The notes under the pieces were generated by a model. That model worked only from the letters and a program-made list of their open reading frames with translations, did no database searches and had not been told where the DNA came from. DNA of 58,554 nucleotides from Thiobacillus sp. (lineage in GTDB: Bacteria > Pseudomonadota > Gammaproteobacteria > Burkholderiales > Thiobacillaceae), in NCBI GenBank assembly GCA_018263115.1, contig JADFDC010000011.1:1-58554 (forward strand), in the 5' to 3' direction. Below are positions 42,452-50,613 of the stretch, piece after piece. The translations under genes and the position numbers were made by a program. Every line of letters begins with the position of its first letter. Position 1 is the stretch's first letter.

Positions 42452-42466
42452 GACTTAGTCTAAGTC
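42452..42466. promoter_or_regulatory. 7-1-7 palindromic operator candidate
   Basis: GACTTAG-T-CTAAGTC is a perfect 15-bp inverted repeat of the 7-1-7 layout typical of Fur/PerR-family sites. It lies about 10-25 nt downstream of the predicted start of transcription, where bound repressor would block elongation or initiation. The site resembles the shape, not the exact letters, of PerR boxes. Given the peroxide and iron genes downstream, a peroxide- or iron-responsive repressor is likely. Confidence 0.5.
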
Positions 42467-42541
42467 AAGTTGGTTTTTCCGATGGAGGACCGGAAAAATC
42501 ATAAAAATTCGTCCTTCGTAAACAACTGCAAGGAGAAGCAT

Positions 42542-42958
42542 ATGGCAGCACTGAAAGGCTCCAAAACCGAAGGCAACCTGAAAGCCGCTTTTGCCGGCGA
42601 ATCCCAGGCCAACCGTCGTTATCTGTATTTCGCAGCCAAGGCCGACATCGAAGGCTACAACGATGTGGCGGCTGTATTCCGCTCCACCGCGGAAGGCGAA
42701 ACCGGCCATGCACACGGCCATCTGGAATATCTGGAAACCTGTGGCGATCCGGCCACCGGCATGACCTTCGGCCCCACCGCCGACAACCTGAAAACCGCGA
42801 TTGCGGGTGAAACCCACGAGTACACCGACATGTACCCGGGCATGGCCAAGACCGCGCGCGATGAAGGCTTCGACGAGATCGCCGACTGGTTTGAAACCCT
42901 GGCGAAAGCCGAGCGTTCACACGCCAACAAGTTCCAGAAGACTCTGGACAGCATGTAA
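42542..42958 (+). CDS. Rubrerythrin-family diiron protein (no rubredoxin domain)
   Basis: A 138-residue ferritin-like peroxidase. The diiron ligands are visible in [43 protein letters not shown] and [10 protein letters not shown]. The C-terminal rubredoxin domain with CXXC pairs is absent, so it resembles sulerythrin/short rubrerythrins and needs another electron donor, perhaps the Fe-S protein encoded next. The start at 42542 follows AAGGAGAAGCAT. It is the first gene of the operon behind the promoter at 42408-42436. Confidence 0.93.
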   Translation: MAALKGSKTEGNLKAAFAGESQANRRYLYFAAKADIEGYNDVAAVFRSTAEGETGHAHGHLEYLETCGDPATGMTFGPTADNLKTAIAGETHEYTDMYPGMAKTARDEGFDEIADWFETLAKAERSHANKFQKTLDSM

Positions 42959-43040
42959 TCGGCTATCGATTCGTGCGTGTATCGGCTTGCCTGAAGGCAG
43001 GCTGATATGCAGACAGATTGACCACAAATAGCCAACCATC

Positions 43041-44369
43041 ATGACAACAAGAGAAGGCAGTCTCGAAGCCCCTACCCGCCATCCTCTGGACTGGAAAAAC
43101 CCCGAGTTCTGGAACGAGGCCGCGCTGGAAAAGGAACTAGAACGCATCTACGATATCTGCCACGGCTGCCGCCGCTGCATCAGCTTGTGCACCGCGTTCC
43201 CGACATTGTTCGATCTGGTCGACGAATCCGAAACCATGGAAGTCGATGGCGTCAAGAAGGCGGATTACTGGAAAGTGGTCGATCAATGCTACCTGTGCGA
43301 CCTGTGCTACATGACCAAGTGTCCCTATGTGCCGCCTCATCCGTGGAACCTGGATTTCCCGCACACCATGCTGCACGCCAAGGCGATCAAGTTCAAAAAG
43401 GGCGAAGTCAATTTCCGCGACAAACTGTTGTCGGCCACCGATGCCATCGGCAAGCTGGCAACGATTCCGGTAGTCGTGCAGGCGGTGAATGCTTCATTGA
43501 AGAACAAGCCACTTCGCAAAACCATCGATAACGTACTGGGCATCCACCAGGACCGCAAATTGCCTGAATACAATGGCGCGAAGTTCCGTGCCACGGCAAG
43601 GCCAGACAACAGCTTTGCGGTGAAAGATGGCGAGCGCACGCCGGGCAAGGTGGCAATCTATTCGACCTGCTACATCAATTACAACGAGCCCGGCATCGGC
43701 CATGACCTGCTGGCCATTCTCAAGCACAATGAAATTCCTGCCGTGCTGGTGGAAAAGGAAGCCTGCTGCGGTATGCCCAAGCTGGAATTGGGTGATCTCA
43801 ATCGTGTGGAGGAATTGATGAACATCAACATTCCGCATCTGGTGAAACTGGCGCGTGAGGGTTACGCCATTCTCACGGCCATACCTTCCTGCACGCTGAT
43901 GTACAAGCAGGAACTGCCGCTCATGTTCCCCAATGATGCGGATGTGCAGGCAGTTAAAGAAGCCATGTGGGATCCATTCGAATACCTGATGGCGCGCAAT
44001 GCAGACGGCCTGCTGAAAACCGATTTCAAGAAGCCGCTGGGCAAGGTGGCCTACCACGCTCCCTGTCACCAGCGCGTGCAGAATGTCGGCCCCAAGACAA
44101 AGGAAGCGCTGCAACTGGCAGGCGCGGAGGTCACCAACATCGAGCGCTGCTCCGGACACGATGGCACCTGGGGCGTTAAGAGCGAATACTTCGCCAATTC
44201 CATGAAGATCGTGAAACCGGTTGCGCGCCTGGCCAATGAAGCCAAACCGGATTATGTGAGCTCCGACTGCGCCATCGCCGGGCGGCATATCCTGCAGGGC
44301 ATGGGCGAGGGCGCAACCGCGCAGAAACAGCACCCCATTACGTTGTTGAAAATGGCTTACGGACTTTAA
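43041..44369 (+). CDS. HdrD/GlpC-like Fe-S oxidoreductase
   Basis: A 442-residue protein with two ferredoxin-type [4Fe-4S] sites, C40-x2-C43-x2-C46-x3-C50 and C83-x2-C86-x2-C89-x4-C94. Two CCG domains follow: TCYIN...EACCGMPKLELGD and APCHQRVQNVG...RCSGHDGTWG. This is the heterodisulfide-reductase subunit D/GlpC fold, but no FAD-binding partner is adjacent. It is cytosolic by sequence. Its place between rubrerythrin and a ferritin-like gene suggests it passes electrons to peroxide-reducing diiron proteins (inference). No clear membrane segment is present. Confidence 0.88.
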   Translation: MTTREGSLEAPTRHPLDWKNPEFWNEAALEKELERIYDICHGCRRCISLCTAFPTLFDLVDESETMEVDGVKKADYWKVVDQCYLCDLCYMTKCPYVPPHPWNLDFPHTMLHAKAIKFKKGEVNFRDKLLSATDAIGKLATIPVVVQAVNASLKNKPLRKTIDNVLGIHQDRKLPEYNGAKFRATARPDNSFAVKDGERTPGKVAIYSTCYINYNEPGIGHDLLAILKHNEIPAVLVEKEACCGMPKLELGDLNRVEELMNINIPHLVKLAREGYAILTAIPSCTLMYKQELPLMFPNDADVQAVKEAMWDPFEYLMARNADGLLKTDFKKPLGKVAYHAPCHQRVQNVGPKTKEALQLAGAEVTNIERCSGHDGTWGVKSEYFANSMKIVKPVARLANEAKPDYVSSDCAIAGRHILQGMGEGATAQKQHPITLLKMAYGL

Positions 44370-44381
44370 AAGGAACAGATC

Positions 44382-44678
44382 ATGTCAAACGAGGGCTATC
44401 ACGAACCGGTCGGAAAACTTTCCGCGGCCACCATGGACATGCATCGCGCCATCGTCTCGCTGATGGAAGAACTGGAAGCGGTGGACTGGTACAACCAGCG
44501 GGTCGATGCCTGTGCCGACCCCGACCTCAAGGCCATTCTTGCGCACAACCGTGACGAGGAAAAGGAACATGCCGTCATGGTGCTGGAATGGATACGCCGC
44601 CGCGATCCGGCGTTCGATCACGAATTGAAGGATACGTTGTTTAAAGACGGCCCGATTACCGGCCAGCATCATGAATAA
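44382..44678 (+). CDS. Encapsulated-ferritin-like (EncFtn) protein
   Basis: A 98-residue two-helix ferritin-like protein strongly resembling EncFtn: HRAIVSLMEELEAVDWYNQRVDAC and LAHNRDEEKEHAVMVLEWIRRRDP. The ferroxidase ligands map to E30, E60 and H63, with E29, E32, W36 and Y37 around them. EncFtn normally carries a C-terminal peptide that loads it into an encapsulin shell; here the chain stops at GPITGQHHE and no encapsulin gene is nearby. It probably oxidises iron outside a shell. A good AAGGAA ribosome site precedes it. Confidence 0.85.
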   Translation: MSNEGYHEPVGKLSAATMDMHRAIVSLMEELEAVDWYNQRVDACADPDLKAILAHNRDEEKEHAVMVLEWIRRRDPAFDHELKDTLFKDGPITGQHHE

Positions 44679-44694
44679 GCAAGGAGTGACCTAA

Positions 44695-45279
44695 ATGCCG
44701 CAAATCACCCGCGAATCCCTCATGACCCTGGAAGCCTACGCCAAGGCGCGCCCGGAATTTCGTAACAAGATCATGGCGCACAAAAAAAACCGCCAGGTTC
44801 ATCTGGGGCAGAATCTCACACTCATTTTCGAAGATGAGCTAACCGTCCGCTATCAGATACAGGAAATGCTGCGCATCGAAAAAACCTACGAGGAGGAAGG
44901 CATCCAGGATGAACTGGAAGCCTACAATCCGCTGGTGCCGGATGGCAGCAACTGGAAGGTGACGATGATGATCGAATACCCGGAGGAAACCGAACGCCGG
45001 GTCATGCTGACCAAGCTCAAGGGCATCGAAGATCGCGTATGGGTGCAGGTGATGGATTTCATGCGCGTGCATGCGATCGCCGACGAAGATCTTGAACGCG
45101 AGAATGATGAGAAAACCTCGTCCGTGCATTTTTTGCGTTTTGAACTTACGCCTGACATGATCGCTGCCGCCAGGTCGGGTGCGGCCATTTCCGTCGGCGT
45201 CGATCACCCGGTCTACACGGCTGAAACCGTTGTCAGCCAGTCAGTTCGGGACAGTCTCGCCGCTGATCTGAAGGGCTGA
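44695..45279 (+). CDS. DUF3501 family protein
   Basis: A 194-residue cytosolic protein of the DUF3501 family. Characteristic pieces are HKKNRQVHLGQNLTLIFEDE, TVRYQIQEMLRIEKTYEEEGIQ and AYNPLVPDGSNWKVTMMIEY. Function unknown. Family members recur beside rubrerythrin and Fe-S oxidoreductase genes, so it likely assists the same peroxide-detoxifying set. It starts 16 nt after the EncFtn-like gene behind an AAGGAG site and ends the operon; cfa begins 31 nt later. Confidence 0.85.
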   Translation: MPQITRESLMTLEAYAKARPEFRNKIMAHKKNRQVHLGQNLTLIFEDELTVRYQIQEMLRIEKTYEEEGIQDELEAYNPLVPDGSNWKVTMMIEYPEETERRVMLTKLKGIEDRVWVQVMDFMRVHAIADEDLERENDEKTSSVHFLRFELTPDMIAAARSGAAISVGVDHPVYTAETVVSQSVRDSLAADLKG

Positions 45280-45310
45280 TTCGGGACGCTGCTTTTACGG
45301 TGGAGGTGTC

Positions 45311-46513
45311 ATGCTGAAGCCCGCGTTGCTCAAACAACTTCAGCAGCGTATCAGCGGCCTGCCTCTGTATGTGAAATTGTGGGATGGCACGCAGGCGGGC
45401 AATGCCGATACCGCCGCCATCCACATCCGCCTGAATTCCCCCGCAGCGTTGACGGCATTCTTCAAACCCACGCTGGGCTCGCTTGCGCGAGCCTATGTCG
45501 AGGGCGAAATGGATCTGGACGGATTTCCCCGGGAAATCCTTTCATTGGGATCAAGTCTCTGTGGCGCTGAATTCTGCCGGGACAAAAAGGGATCGGACTT
45601 CTGGAAATGGTGGCGGCACACCCGAAGTCGCGACCGCAAGAACATCCAGTATCACTACGATATCTCCAATGATTTCTATGGCCTCTGGCTGGATGAGCGG
45701 CGGGTGTATTCCTGCGCCTATTACCGCGAGCCGGATATGTCCCTGGAAGATGCACAGGAAGCCAAGCTCGATTTGATTTGCAGAAAGCTTGCGCTCAAGC
45801 CGGGCGAGCGGTTGCTTGATATCGGTTGCGGCTGGGGCGGCCTGATTTTCCACGCCGCCCGGCATTACGGTGTCAGGGCGGTCGGCATCACGCTGTCCGA
45901 CAACCAGCATGATCATGTTGCCGAAGAGATCAAGGCAAATAATCTGCTGGATCGCGTCGAAGTCCGCGTGATGGATTACCGGGAAATGCCAGAGGCCGGG
46001 GAGTTCGACAAGATAGCAAGCGTTGGCATGGTCGAGCATGTTGGCCGCAAGAATCTGACCACCTATTTTCAGCGGATTTACAATCTGCTGAAGCCTGGGG
46101 GACTGGTGCTTAACCACGGCATTACCGCAGCCGCGCTCAGGTCGAAGGGTCTGGGCAGCGGCATCTCGGAATTCGTGGATGACTATGTATTTCCCGGCGG
46201 CGAACTCGAACACATCTCGGAAGTGATGCAGCATGCGACTGGCGGCGGGCTGGAATGCCTGGATGCCGAGAATCTGCGCCCGCACTACGCGCGCACCTTG
46301 TGGGAATGGGTGCGCCGGCTGGATAGCCGCGCCGAAGAAGCCAGAAAACTCATCGGCGAACGGAATTACCGCATCTGGCGCATTTACATGGCGGGTTCCG
46401 CCCATGCCTTCGATCAGGGCTGGATGGAGTTGTGGCAGGTACTGGCAGGAAAACCGCTGGCGCCGGGCGTGCAGCCGAATTATCCTTATCAGCGTGACTA
46501 TATCTATCGTTAA
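45311..46513 (+). CDS. cfa: Cyclopropane-fatty-acyl-phospholipid synthase
   Basis: Transfers a methylene group from S-adenosylmethionine to unsaturated phospholipid acyl chains. The 400 residues include an N-terminal lipid-binding domain (LGSLARAYVEGEMDLDG), the substrate motif NIQYHYDISNDFYGLWLDE, the SAM motif LLDIGCGWGGLIFHAARHYG and the bicarbonate-site region ASVGMVEHVGRKN. Complete and normal in length. GGAGGTG precedes the ATG. The peroxide operon lies just upstream on the same strand. Confidence 0.94.
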   Translation: MLKPALLKQLQQRISGLPLYVKLWDGTQAGNADTAAIHIRLNSPAALTAFFKPTLGSLARAYVEGEMDLDGFPREILSLGSSLCGAEFCRDKKGSDFWKWWRHTRSRDRKNIQYHYDISNDFYGLWLDERRVYSCAYYREPDMSLEDAQEAKLDLICRKLALKPGERLLDIGCGWGGLIFHAARHYGVRAVGITLSDNQHDHVAEEIKANNLLDRVEVRVMDYREMPEAGEFDKIASVGMVEHVGRKNLTTYFQRIYNLLKPGGLVLNHGITAAALRSKGLGSGISEFVDDYVFPGGELEHISEVMQHATGGGLECLDAENLRPHYARTLWEWVRRLDSRAEEARKLIGERNYRIWRIYMAGSAHAFDQGWMELWQVLAGKPLAPGVQPNYPYQRDYIYR

Positions 46514-46524
46514 TACATAACGGC

Positions 46525-47826
46525 ATGCAAAGGCGCAGCGAAGCCCAACCAGGCAGCCAGACCCGGCTGATGGCCGTGCTGGACAGCGAGCGTCGTCGCG
46601 CAACCCTGACTGCCTGGGTGTTTGCCATGCTTGCCGGTCTGCTGGGGGTCGTCCTGCTGATTCCCGGTGCCTGGCCCGAAAGGCTGTACGAATCCATCTA
46701 CCGGCTCACGTGGCCGATGGGCCTGCTGTTTGCCGGCATGCTGGTTTACGAACTGGTATTGCGCTTTCGTATCCGCAGGCTTTTACTCAGAAGTCATCTG
46801 CCGGGCTGGGTATTTCGCTATACCAATTCCCTGATCGAGATTTCCGTGCCAACCGTAATCATCATCATGCTGGCGCAGGAAATGGGGCATCTCCAGGCGC
46901 TCTCTTCCGCGGCGCCGCTTTTATACCCCTTGTTTGTCGGCATGACGGTGCTGTATCTGGACAAGTGGGTGAGCCTGTTTGCCGGGTCGGTGGCAGCCTT
47001 CCAGTTAGGCTGGGTTGCCTGGTACTACCTGCATGGTCACCCGATCGAGCCCGGCATGGAGTTGCTGGCGGAGCCCAGTGCCTATGTCATCAAGAGCGCG
47101 CTGGTCTTCGCGTCCGGACTGGTGGCCGGGTTTCTCGCGGAAGAACTCAAAAAGCAACTGGCCCAAGCGGTGAATCATGCCGAAGAGCGCGACCACGCTG
47201 TCAGCGTTTTCGGCCAGCATGTGTCGCCAGAAATCGCAGAACGCCTGCTGCGCCAGAAAATCGAAATCGGCGGCGAGGAACGCGAAGCCTGCGTGATGTT
47301 TCTGGACATTCGCGACTTCAGCAAACTGGCCAGCGGCAAATCGCCAGCCGAGGTCATGGCCTATCTCAACCTGCTGTTCGGCGAGTTCATCGATATCGTC
47401 AATGCCCATCGCGGCATCGTCAACAAGTTTCTGGGGGACGGTTTCATGGCCGTGTTTGGCGCGCCGGTAGAGGACACCGACAAATGCAGTCATGGTGTGG
47501 ATGCCGCTCTGGAAATCATCAGCCGCTTGCAGCAAATGAATGCAAGCGGAAGCATTTCACCCACCCGTGTGGGTATCGGCCTTCATGTCGGGCACCTGAT
47601 GACGGGAAACGTGGGGGCCAGTACCCGCAAGGAATACACGCTTATTGGCGAAACCGTGAATGTGGCGGCGCGCATAGAGGAAGCCACCAAGTTGTTTAAT
47701 GCAAACCTGCTGGTGTCGGACAGCGTACTGGAACGTTCCAGCGAACTCGGGACAGAGGTTGAAGACATGGGCCTGGTCGAACTCAAGGGCCAGCGGCAGG
47801 CGGTCAGACTCTACAAACTCGCCTGA
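46525..47826 (+). CDS. Class III adenylate/guanylate cyclase with membrane domain
   Basis: A 433-residue cyclase. The N-terminal 215 residues contain about six membrane helices and no recognised sensor domain. The catalytic domain (about 235-433) keeps both metal aspartates (VMFLDIRDFSKLA; KFLGDGFMAVFGAP) and the NVAARIEEA segment with the transition-state Asn/Arg. The lysine in NKFLGDG suggests ATP rather than GTP as substrate (inference). A start at 46525 has no ribosome site; an ATG at 46570 is possible. It follows cfa by 11 nt. Confidence 0.88.
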   Translation: MQRRSEAQPGSQTRLMAVLDSERRRATLTAWVFAMLAGLLGVVLLIPGAWPERLYESIYRLTWPMGLLFAGMLVYELVLRFRIRRLLLRSHLPGWVFRYTNSLIEISVPTVIIIMLAQEMGHLQALSSAAPLLYPLFVGMTVLYLDKWVSLFAGSVAAFQLGWVAWYYLHGHPIEPGMELLAEPSAYVIKSALVFASGLVAGFLAEELKKQLAQAVNHAEERDHAVSVFGQHVSPEIAERLLRQKIEIGGEEREACVMFLDIRDFSKLASGKSPAEVMAYLNLLFGEFIDIVNAHRGIVNKFLGDGFMAVFGAPVEDTDKCSHGVDAALEIISRLQQMNASGSISPTRVGIGLHVGHLMTGNVGASTRKEYTLIGETVNVAARIEEATKLFNANLLVSDSVLERSSELGTEVEDMGLVELKGQRQAVRLYKLA

Positions 47827-47855
47827 GGGCATCGGCCTCACGGTAAAATAACGCC

Positions 47856-48386
47856 ATGAAAAAATTCCTGCTACTACTGTTGATTCCGATTGCCGTTGAG
47901 GCCGCTGGCCCGCATGTGCTCAATCCATCATATGAATCAGGCTCAGACTTCATCGACGAATCCAAACCCTGGGAAGAACTCGTTGCCAGTCTGCCGGCAT
48001 ATCCAAAAAACGAAAACCTGGTGACCTTCAATGTCTCATCGGCGACATCCAACACGTTCATGATCGACACGGCCTCGGTGTCGGTGGGCAGCGATCAGGT
48101 CGTCCGCTATACGGTGGTCATCGAAAGTCCGCGCGGCGCCCGCACGATAAACTTTGAGGGTATGCGCTGCGACCCCGCTGAATACAAGATTTACGGCTTT
48201 GGCCAGTCGGACGGCAAGTGGACCGAGAACAAGCGCGCCAAATGGGAACCCTTCAAGCAGCGCTCTCTCCTGTCCTATCACAAGGCTCTCTTCGAAGACC
48301 ATTTCTGTCCCGATGGCATCGCCATTCGCAGTGCGAAAGAAGGCGTTCGCAACCTCAAGCGGGGCGGCGGGGGAGGGTTGTTCTGA
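47856..48386 (+). CDS. CNP1-like exported protein
   Basis: A 176-residue secreted protein with a signal peptide ([13 protein letters not shown]). The mature part matches the CNP1-like family: [47 protein letters not shown], then [10 protein letters not shown] and HFCPDG. The two conserved cysteines (Cys of GMRC and HFC) may form a disulfide. Function unknown. Its stop overlaps the proB start (TGATG), an association common in betaproteobacteria. Confidence 0.85.
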   Translation: MKKFLLLLLIPIAVEAAGPHVLNPSYESGSDFIDESKPWEELVASLPAYPKNENLVTFNVSSATSNTFMIDTASVSVGSDQVVRYTVVIESPRGARTINFEGMRCDPAEYKIYGFGQSDGKWTENKRAKWEPFKQRSLLSYHKALFEDHFCPDGIAIRSAKEGVRNLKRGGGGGLF

Positions 48387-49507
48387 TGGCGGTTTCCGCA
48401 CTGGCTGCAGCCCGGCGTGTGGTTGTCAAGGTTGGCAGCAGTCTTGTCACCAACGAAGGCAAGGGGCTCGATCATGCCGCGCTTGCGCGCTGGGCAGAAC
48501 AGATTGTGCAACTGGTGGAAAGCGGCAAGCAGGTGGTGCTGGTTTCCAGCGGCGCCATCGCCGAAGGCCTGCAGCGGCTTGGCTGGAGCAAACGCCCCAA
48601 GGCGCTCAACGAATTGCAGGCCGCTGCCGCCGTTGGCCAGATGGGCCTGGTGCAGGCCTACGAAAGCATTTTCCGTCAACATGGACTGCATGCCGCGCAG
48701 GTGCTGCTTACGCATGAAGACCTGGCCGACCGCACCCGCTATCTCAATGCGCGCACGACGCTGCTTACCCTGCTGGATTTGCGCGTGGTGCCGGTCATCA
48801 ACGAAAACGACACGGTCTCCACCGACGAGATCAAGCTGGGTGACAACGACACGCTGGGCGCGCTGGTCACTAACCTTATCGAAGCGGATTGCCTGATCAT
48901 CCTCACCGACCAGAAAGGCCTTTACACCGCCGACCCGCGCAAGCATCCCGACGCTCAGTTCGTGCACGAGGCGAGGGCTGGCGATCCGGAACTGGAACGC
49001 ATGGCGGGTGGCGCGGGTTCAAACGTGGGTACCGGCGGCATGCTGACCAAAATTCTTGCTGCAAAACGCGCGGCAAGAAGCGGCGCGCACACCCTTATTG
49101 CATGGGGACGCGAAGAGAACGTGCTGCTGCGGATGGCGCAGGGTGAATTGGTCGGCACCCAGCTCATTGCACAGGAAGCAACCCTGGCTGCGCGAAAGCA
49201 ATGGATGGCGGATCATCTGCAGATGCGCGGCAGGCTCATCCTCGATGACGGCGCGGCCAAGGCGCTGGCTGCTGGCGGTAAAAGCCTGCTCCCGGTCGGC
49301 GTCAAGGCAGTCGAAGGAGAATTCGAGCGCGGCGAAGTAATTGCCTGCGTCAATCATGAAGGCCACGAAATCGCCCGCGGCCTGGTCAACTACAGCGCTA
49401 CCGAAGCGCGCCGCATTGCCGGCAAGTCAACCTCGGAAATCGAATCGCTGCTGGGGTATGTGGATGAGCCGGAGCTGATACACCGTGATAATCTGGTCAG
49501 GCTTTAA
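48386..49507 (+). CDS. proB: Glutamate 5-kinase
   Basis: First step of proline synthesis, phosphorylating glutamate. The 373 residues contain the amino-acid kinase domain ([64 protein letters not shown]-like GTGGM loop) and a C-terminal PUA domain (about 280-373: [40 protein letters not shown]). The ATG at 48386 overlaps the CNP1 stop; upstream in-frame sequence lies inside that gene and is not used. Confidence 0.96.
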   Translation: MAVSALAAARRVVVKVGSSLVTNEGKGLDHAALARWAEQIVQLVESGKQVVLVSSGAIAEGLQRLGWSKRPKALNELQAAAAVGQMGLVQAYESIFRQHGLHAAQVLLTHEDLADRTRYLNARTTLLTLLDLRVVPVINENDTVSTDEIKLGDNDTLGALVTNLIEADCLIILTDQKGLYTADPRKHPDAQFVHEARAGDPELERMAGGAGSNVGTGGMLTKILAAKRAARSGAHTLIAWGREENVLLRMAQGELVGTQLIAQEATLAARKQWMADHLQMRGRLILDDGAAKALAAGGKSLLPVGVKAVEGEFERGEVIACVNHEGHEIARGLVNYSATEARRIAGKSTSEIESLLGYVDEPELIHRDNLVRL

Positions 49508-49570
49508 TGGCGTCCTTTCGCTTCCTGCTTGATTCGTGACGAATTCAGACTTAATCTGGAACAACTTGAA

Positions 49571-49597
49571 CAGCGTGGAATCAACATTGCCACGCTG
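49571..49597. other. Stem-loop upstream of the Cys/His-rich protein
   Basis: A perfect 8-bp stem, CAGCGTGG (49571-49578) with CCACGCTG (49590-49597), encloses an 11-nt loop in the 129-bp gap between proB and the next gene. No T-tract follows, so it is not a standard terminator. It could be a leader structure or protein-binding site for the metal-binding gene 40 nt downstream. Confidence 0.35.
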
Positions 49598-49636
49598 CGA
49601 TCGATAATCGACTTGTCACATTCGAGGAGACTTACC

Positions 49637-50026
49637 ATGAAAACCCTGAGTTCCATCCTGTTTGCTTCCGTGCTTGCATTGTCCACGACAGCCTTTGCAC
49701 AGGGGCATGAGCATCATGGCGGTGCCGCACCTGCGCCAGAAGCCCAGACGCAGAATCTTCCCGAGATCGACCCGGCGGCGAAGGAAAAGGGCGGCTGCGA
49801 GAAATGCAAAAAGAAGGGAATGGGGGGCATGCATGGCGGCGGCCATGAGGGCCACGGCGGTGGCATGGGCGGCTGCGAAAAATGCAAGAAGGGCGGCATG
49901 GGTGGCGGCCATATGGGCCACGGCGATGGCGGCTGTCCCAAGGCCGCGGCGCTGGAAGATCGCATCGACGAACTCGAAAAGCGTCTCGACCTGATGCAAA
50001 TGCTGATGATGCGGGGCTATCGCTGA
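49637..50026 (+). CDS. Exported Cys/His/Gly-rich protein, probable metal binder
   Basis: A 129-residue protein with a clean signal peptide (ILFASVLALSTTAFAQG). The mature chain has a proline/alanine spacer, two copies of CEKCKK separated by Gly/His/Met runs (GGMHGGGHEGHGGGMGG), a third cysteine in DGGCPK and a C-terminal coiled coil LEDRIDELEKRLDLMQML. This composition points to copper, zinc or nickel binding in the periplasm, with the coiled coil giving oligomers. No family is recognised. GAGGAG precedes the ATG at 49637; the open frame further upstream (49529) lacks a ribosome site. Confidence 0.7.
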   Translation: MKTLSSILFASVLALSTTAFAQGHEHHGGAAPAPEAQTQNLPEIDPAAKEKGGCEKCKKKGMGGMHGGGHEGHGGGMGGCEKCKKGGMGGGHMGHGDGGCPKAAALEDRIDELEKRLDLMQMLMMRGYR

Positions 50027-50044
50027 ATCGCGTTGCCTGAACTG

Positions 50045-50075
50045 AAAAAAGCGCGGATGTATTCCGCGCTTTTTT
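50045..50075. terminator. Bidirectional rho-independent terminator
   Basis: GCGCGGA (50051-50057) pairs with TCCGCGC (50063-50069) around a TGTAT loop, flanked by A6 on the left and T6 on the right. It serves the Cys/His-rich gene on the plus strand and pduO (stop at 50074) on the minus strand. Confidence 0.9.
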
Positions 50076-50613
50076 ATTTGTTTTTATTCCATAGATCCGG
50101 CTCGTTGCCGTGATTCAGCACGCGGGCCAGCACAAACAGCAGGTCGGACAACCGGTTGAGATACTGCATCAGCAAAGGCGGCACAGATTCGCTTTTGTTC
50201 AATGAAACCAGACGGCGCTCGGCACGGCGGCACACGGTCCGGCAGACATGCGCGAGCGCGGCAGCTCGAGTTCCACCTGGCAGAACAAACTCCTTCAGAG
50301 GCGCCAGGCCGGCATTGTAGTGGGCGATAGCTTCGTCCAGCAGGGAAACCTTGTCTTCCGTGATGCCACTGAATCCGGGCATGGCCAGCTCGCCGCCAAA
50401 ATTGAACAGATGCTGCTGGATATGCGTGAGCAGTGCGCGCATGTCATCAGGCAAGGCTTCGGCAAGCAGCAGACCGATATGGCTGTTGAGTTCGTCCACT
50501 TCACCCATCGTTTCCACGCGCGGATGATCCTTGCCAACGCGCGTGTTGTCCGCCAGACCAGTGGTGCCGTCATCGCCGGTGCGGGTGGTGATCTTGCTAA
50601 GCCGGTTTCCCAT
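50074..50613 (-). CDS. pduO: PduO-type cob(I)alamin adenosyltransferase
   Basis: Converts cob(I)alamin and ATP into adenosylcobalamin. The 179 residues hold the ATP-binding N-terminus KITTRTGDDGTTGL, GEVDELNSHIGLLLAE, the catalytic RRAERR and the C-terminal YLNRLSDLLFVLARVLNHG. Start ATG at 50613 overlaps the stop of the SulP gene (TGATG), so the two are co-translated. No other cobalamin genes are nearby. An open frame 12 codons further upstream lies inside the SulP gene. Confidence 0.93.
   Translation of the reverse strand: MGNRLSKITTRTGDDGTTGLADNTRVGKDHPRVETMGEVDELNSHIGLLLAEALPDDMRALLTHIQQHLFNFGGELAMPGFSGITEDKVSLLDEAIAHYNAGLAPLKEFVLPGGTRAAALAHVCRTVCRRAERRLVSLNKSESVPPLLMQYLNRLSDLLFVLARVLNHGNEPDLWNKNK

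Noticed and set aside
44695-45279. Encapsulin shell gene next to the EncFtn-like gene
   Set aside because: The 194-residue product matches DUF3501, not the HK97-fold encapsulin of about 265 residues.
49529-49636. N-terminal extension of the Cys/His-rich protein
   Set aside because: The extension has no ribosome site and would bury the signal peptide; GAGGAG precedes the ATG at 49637.
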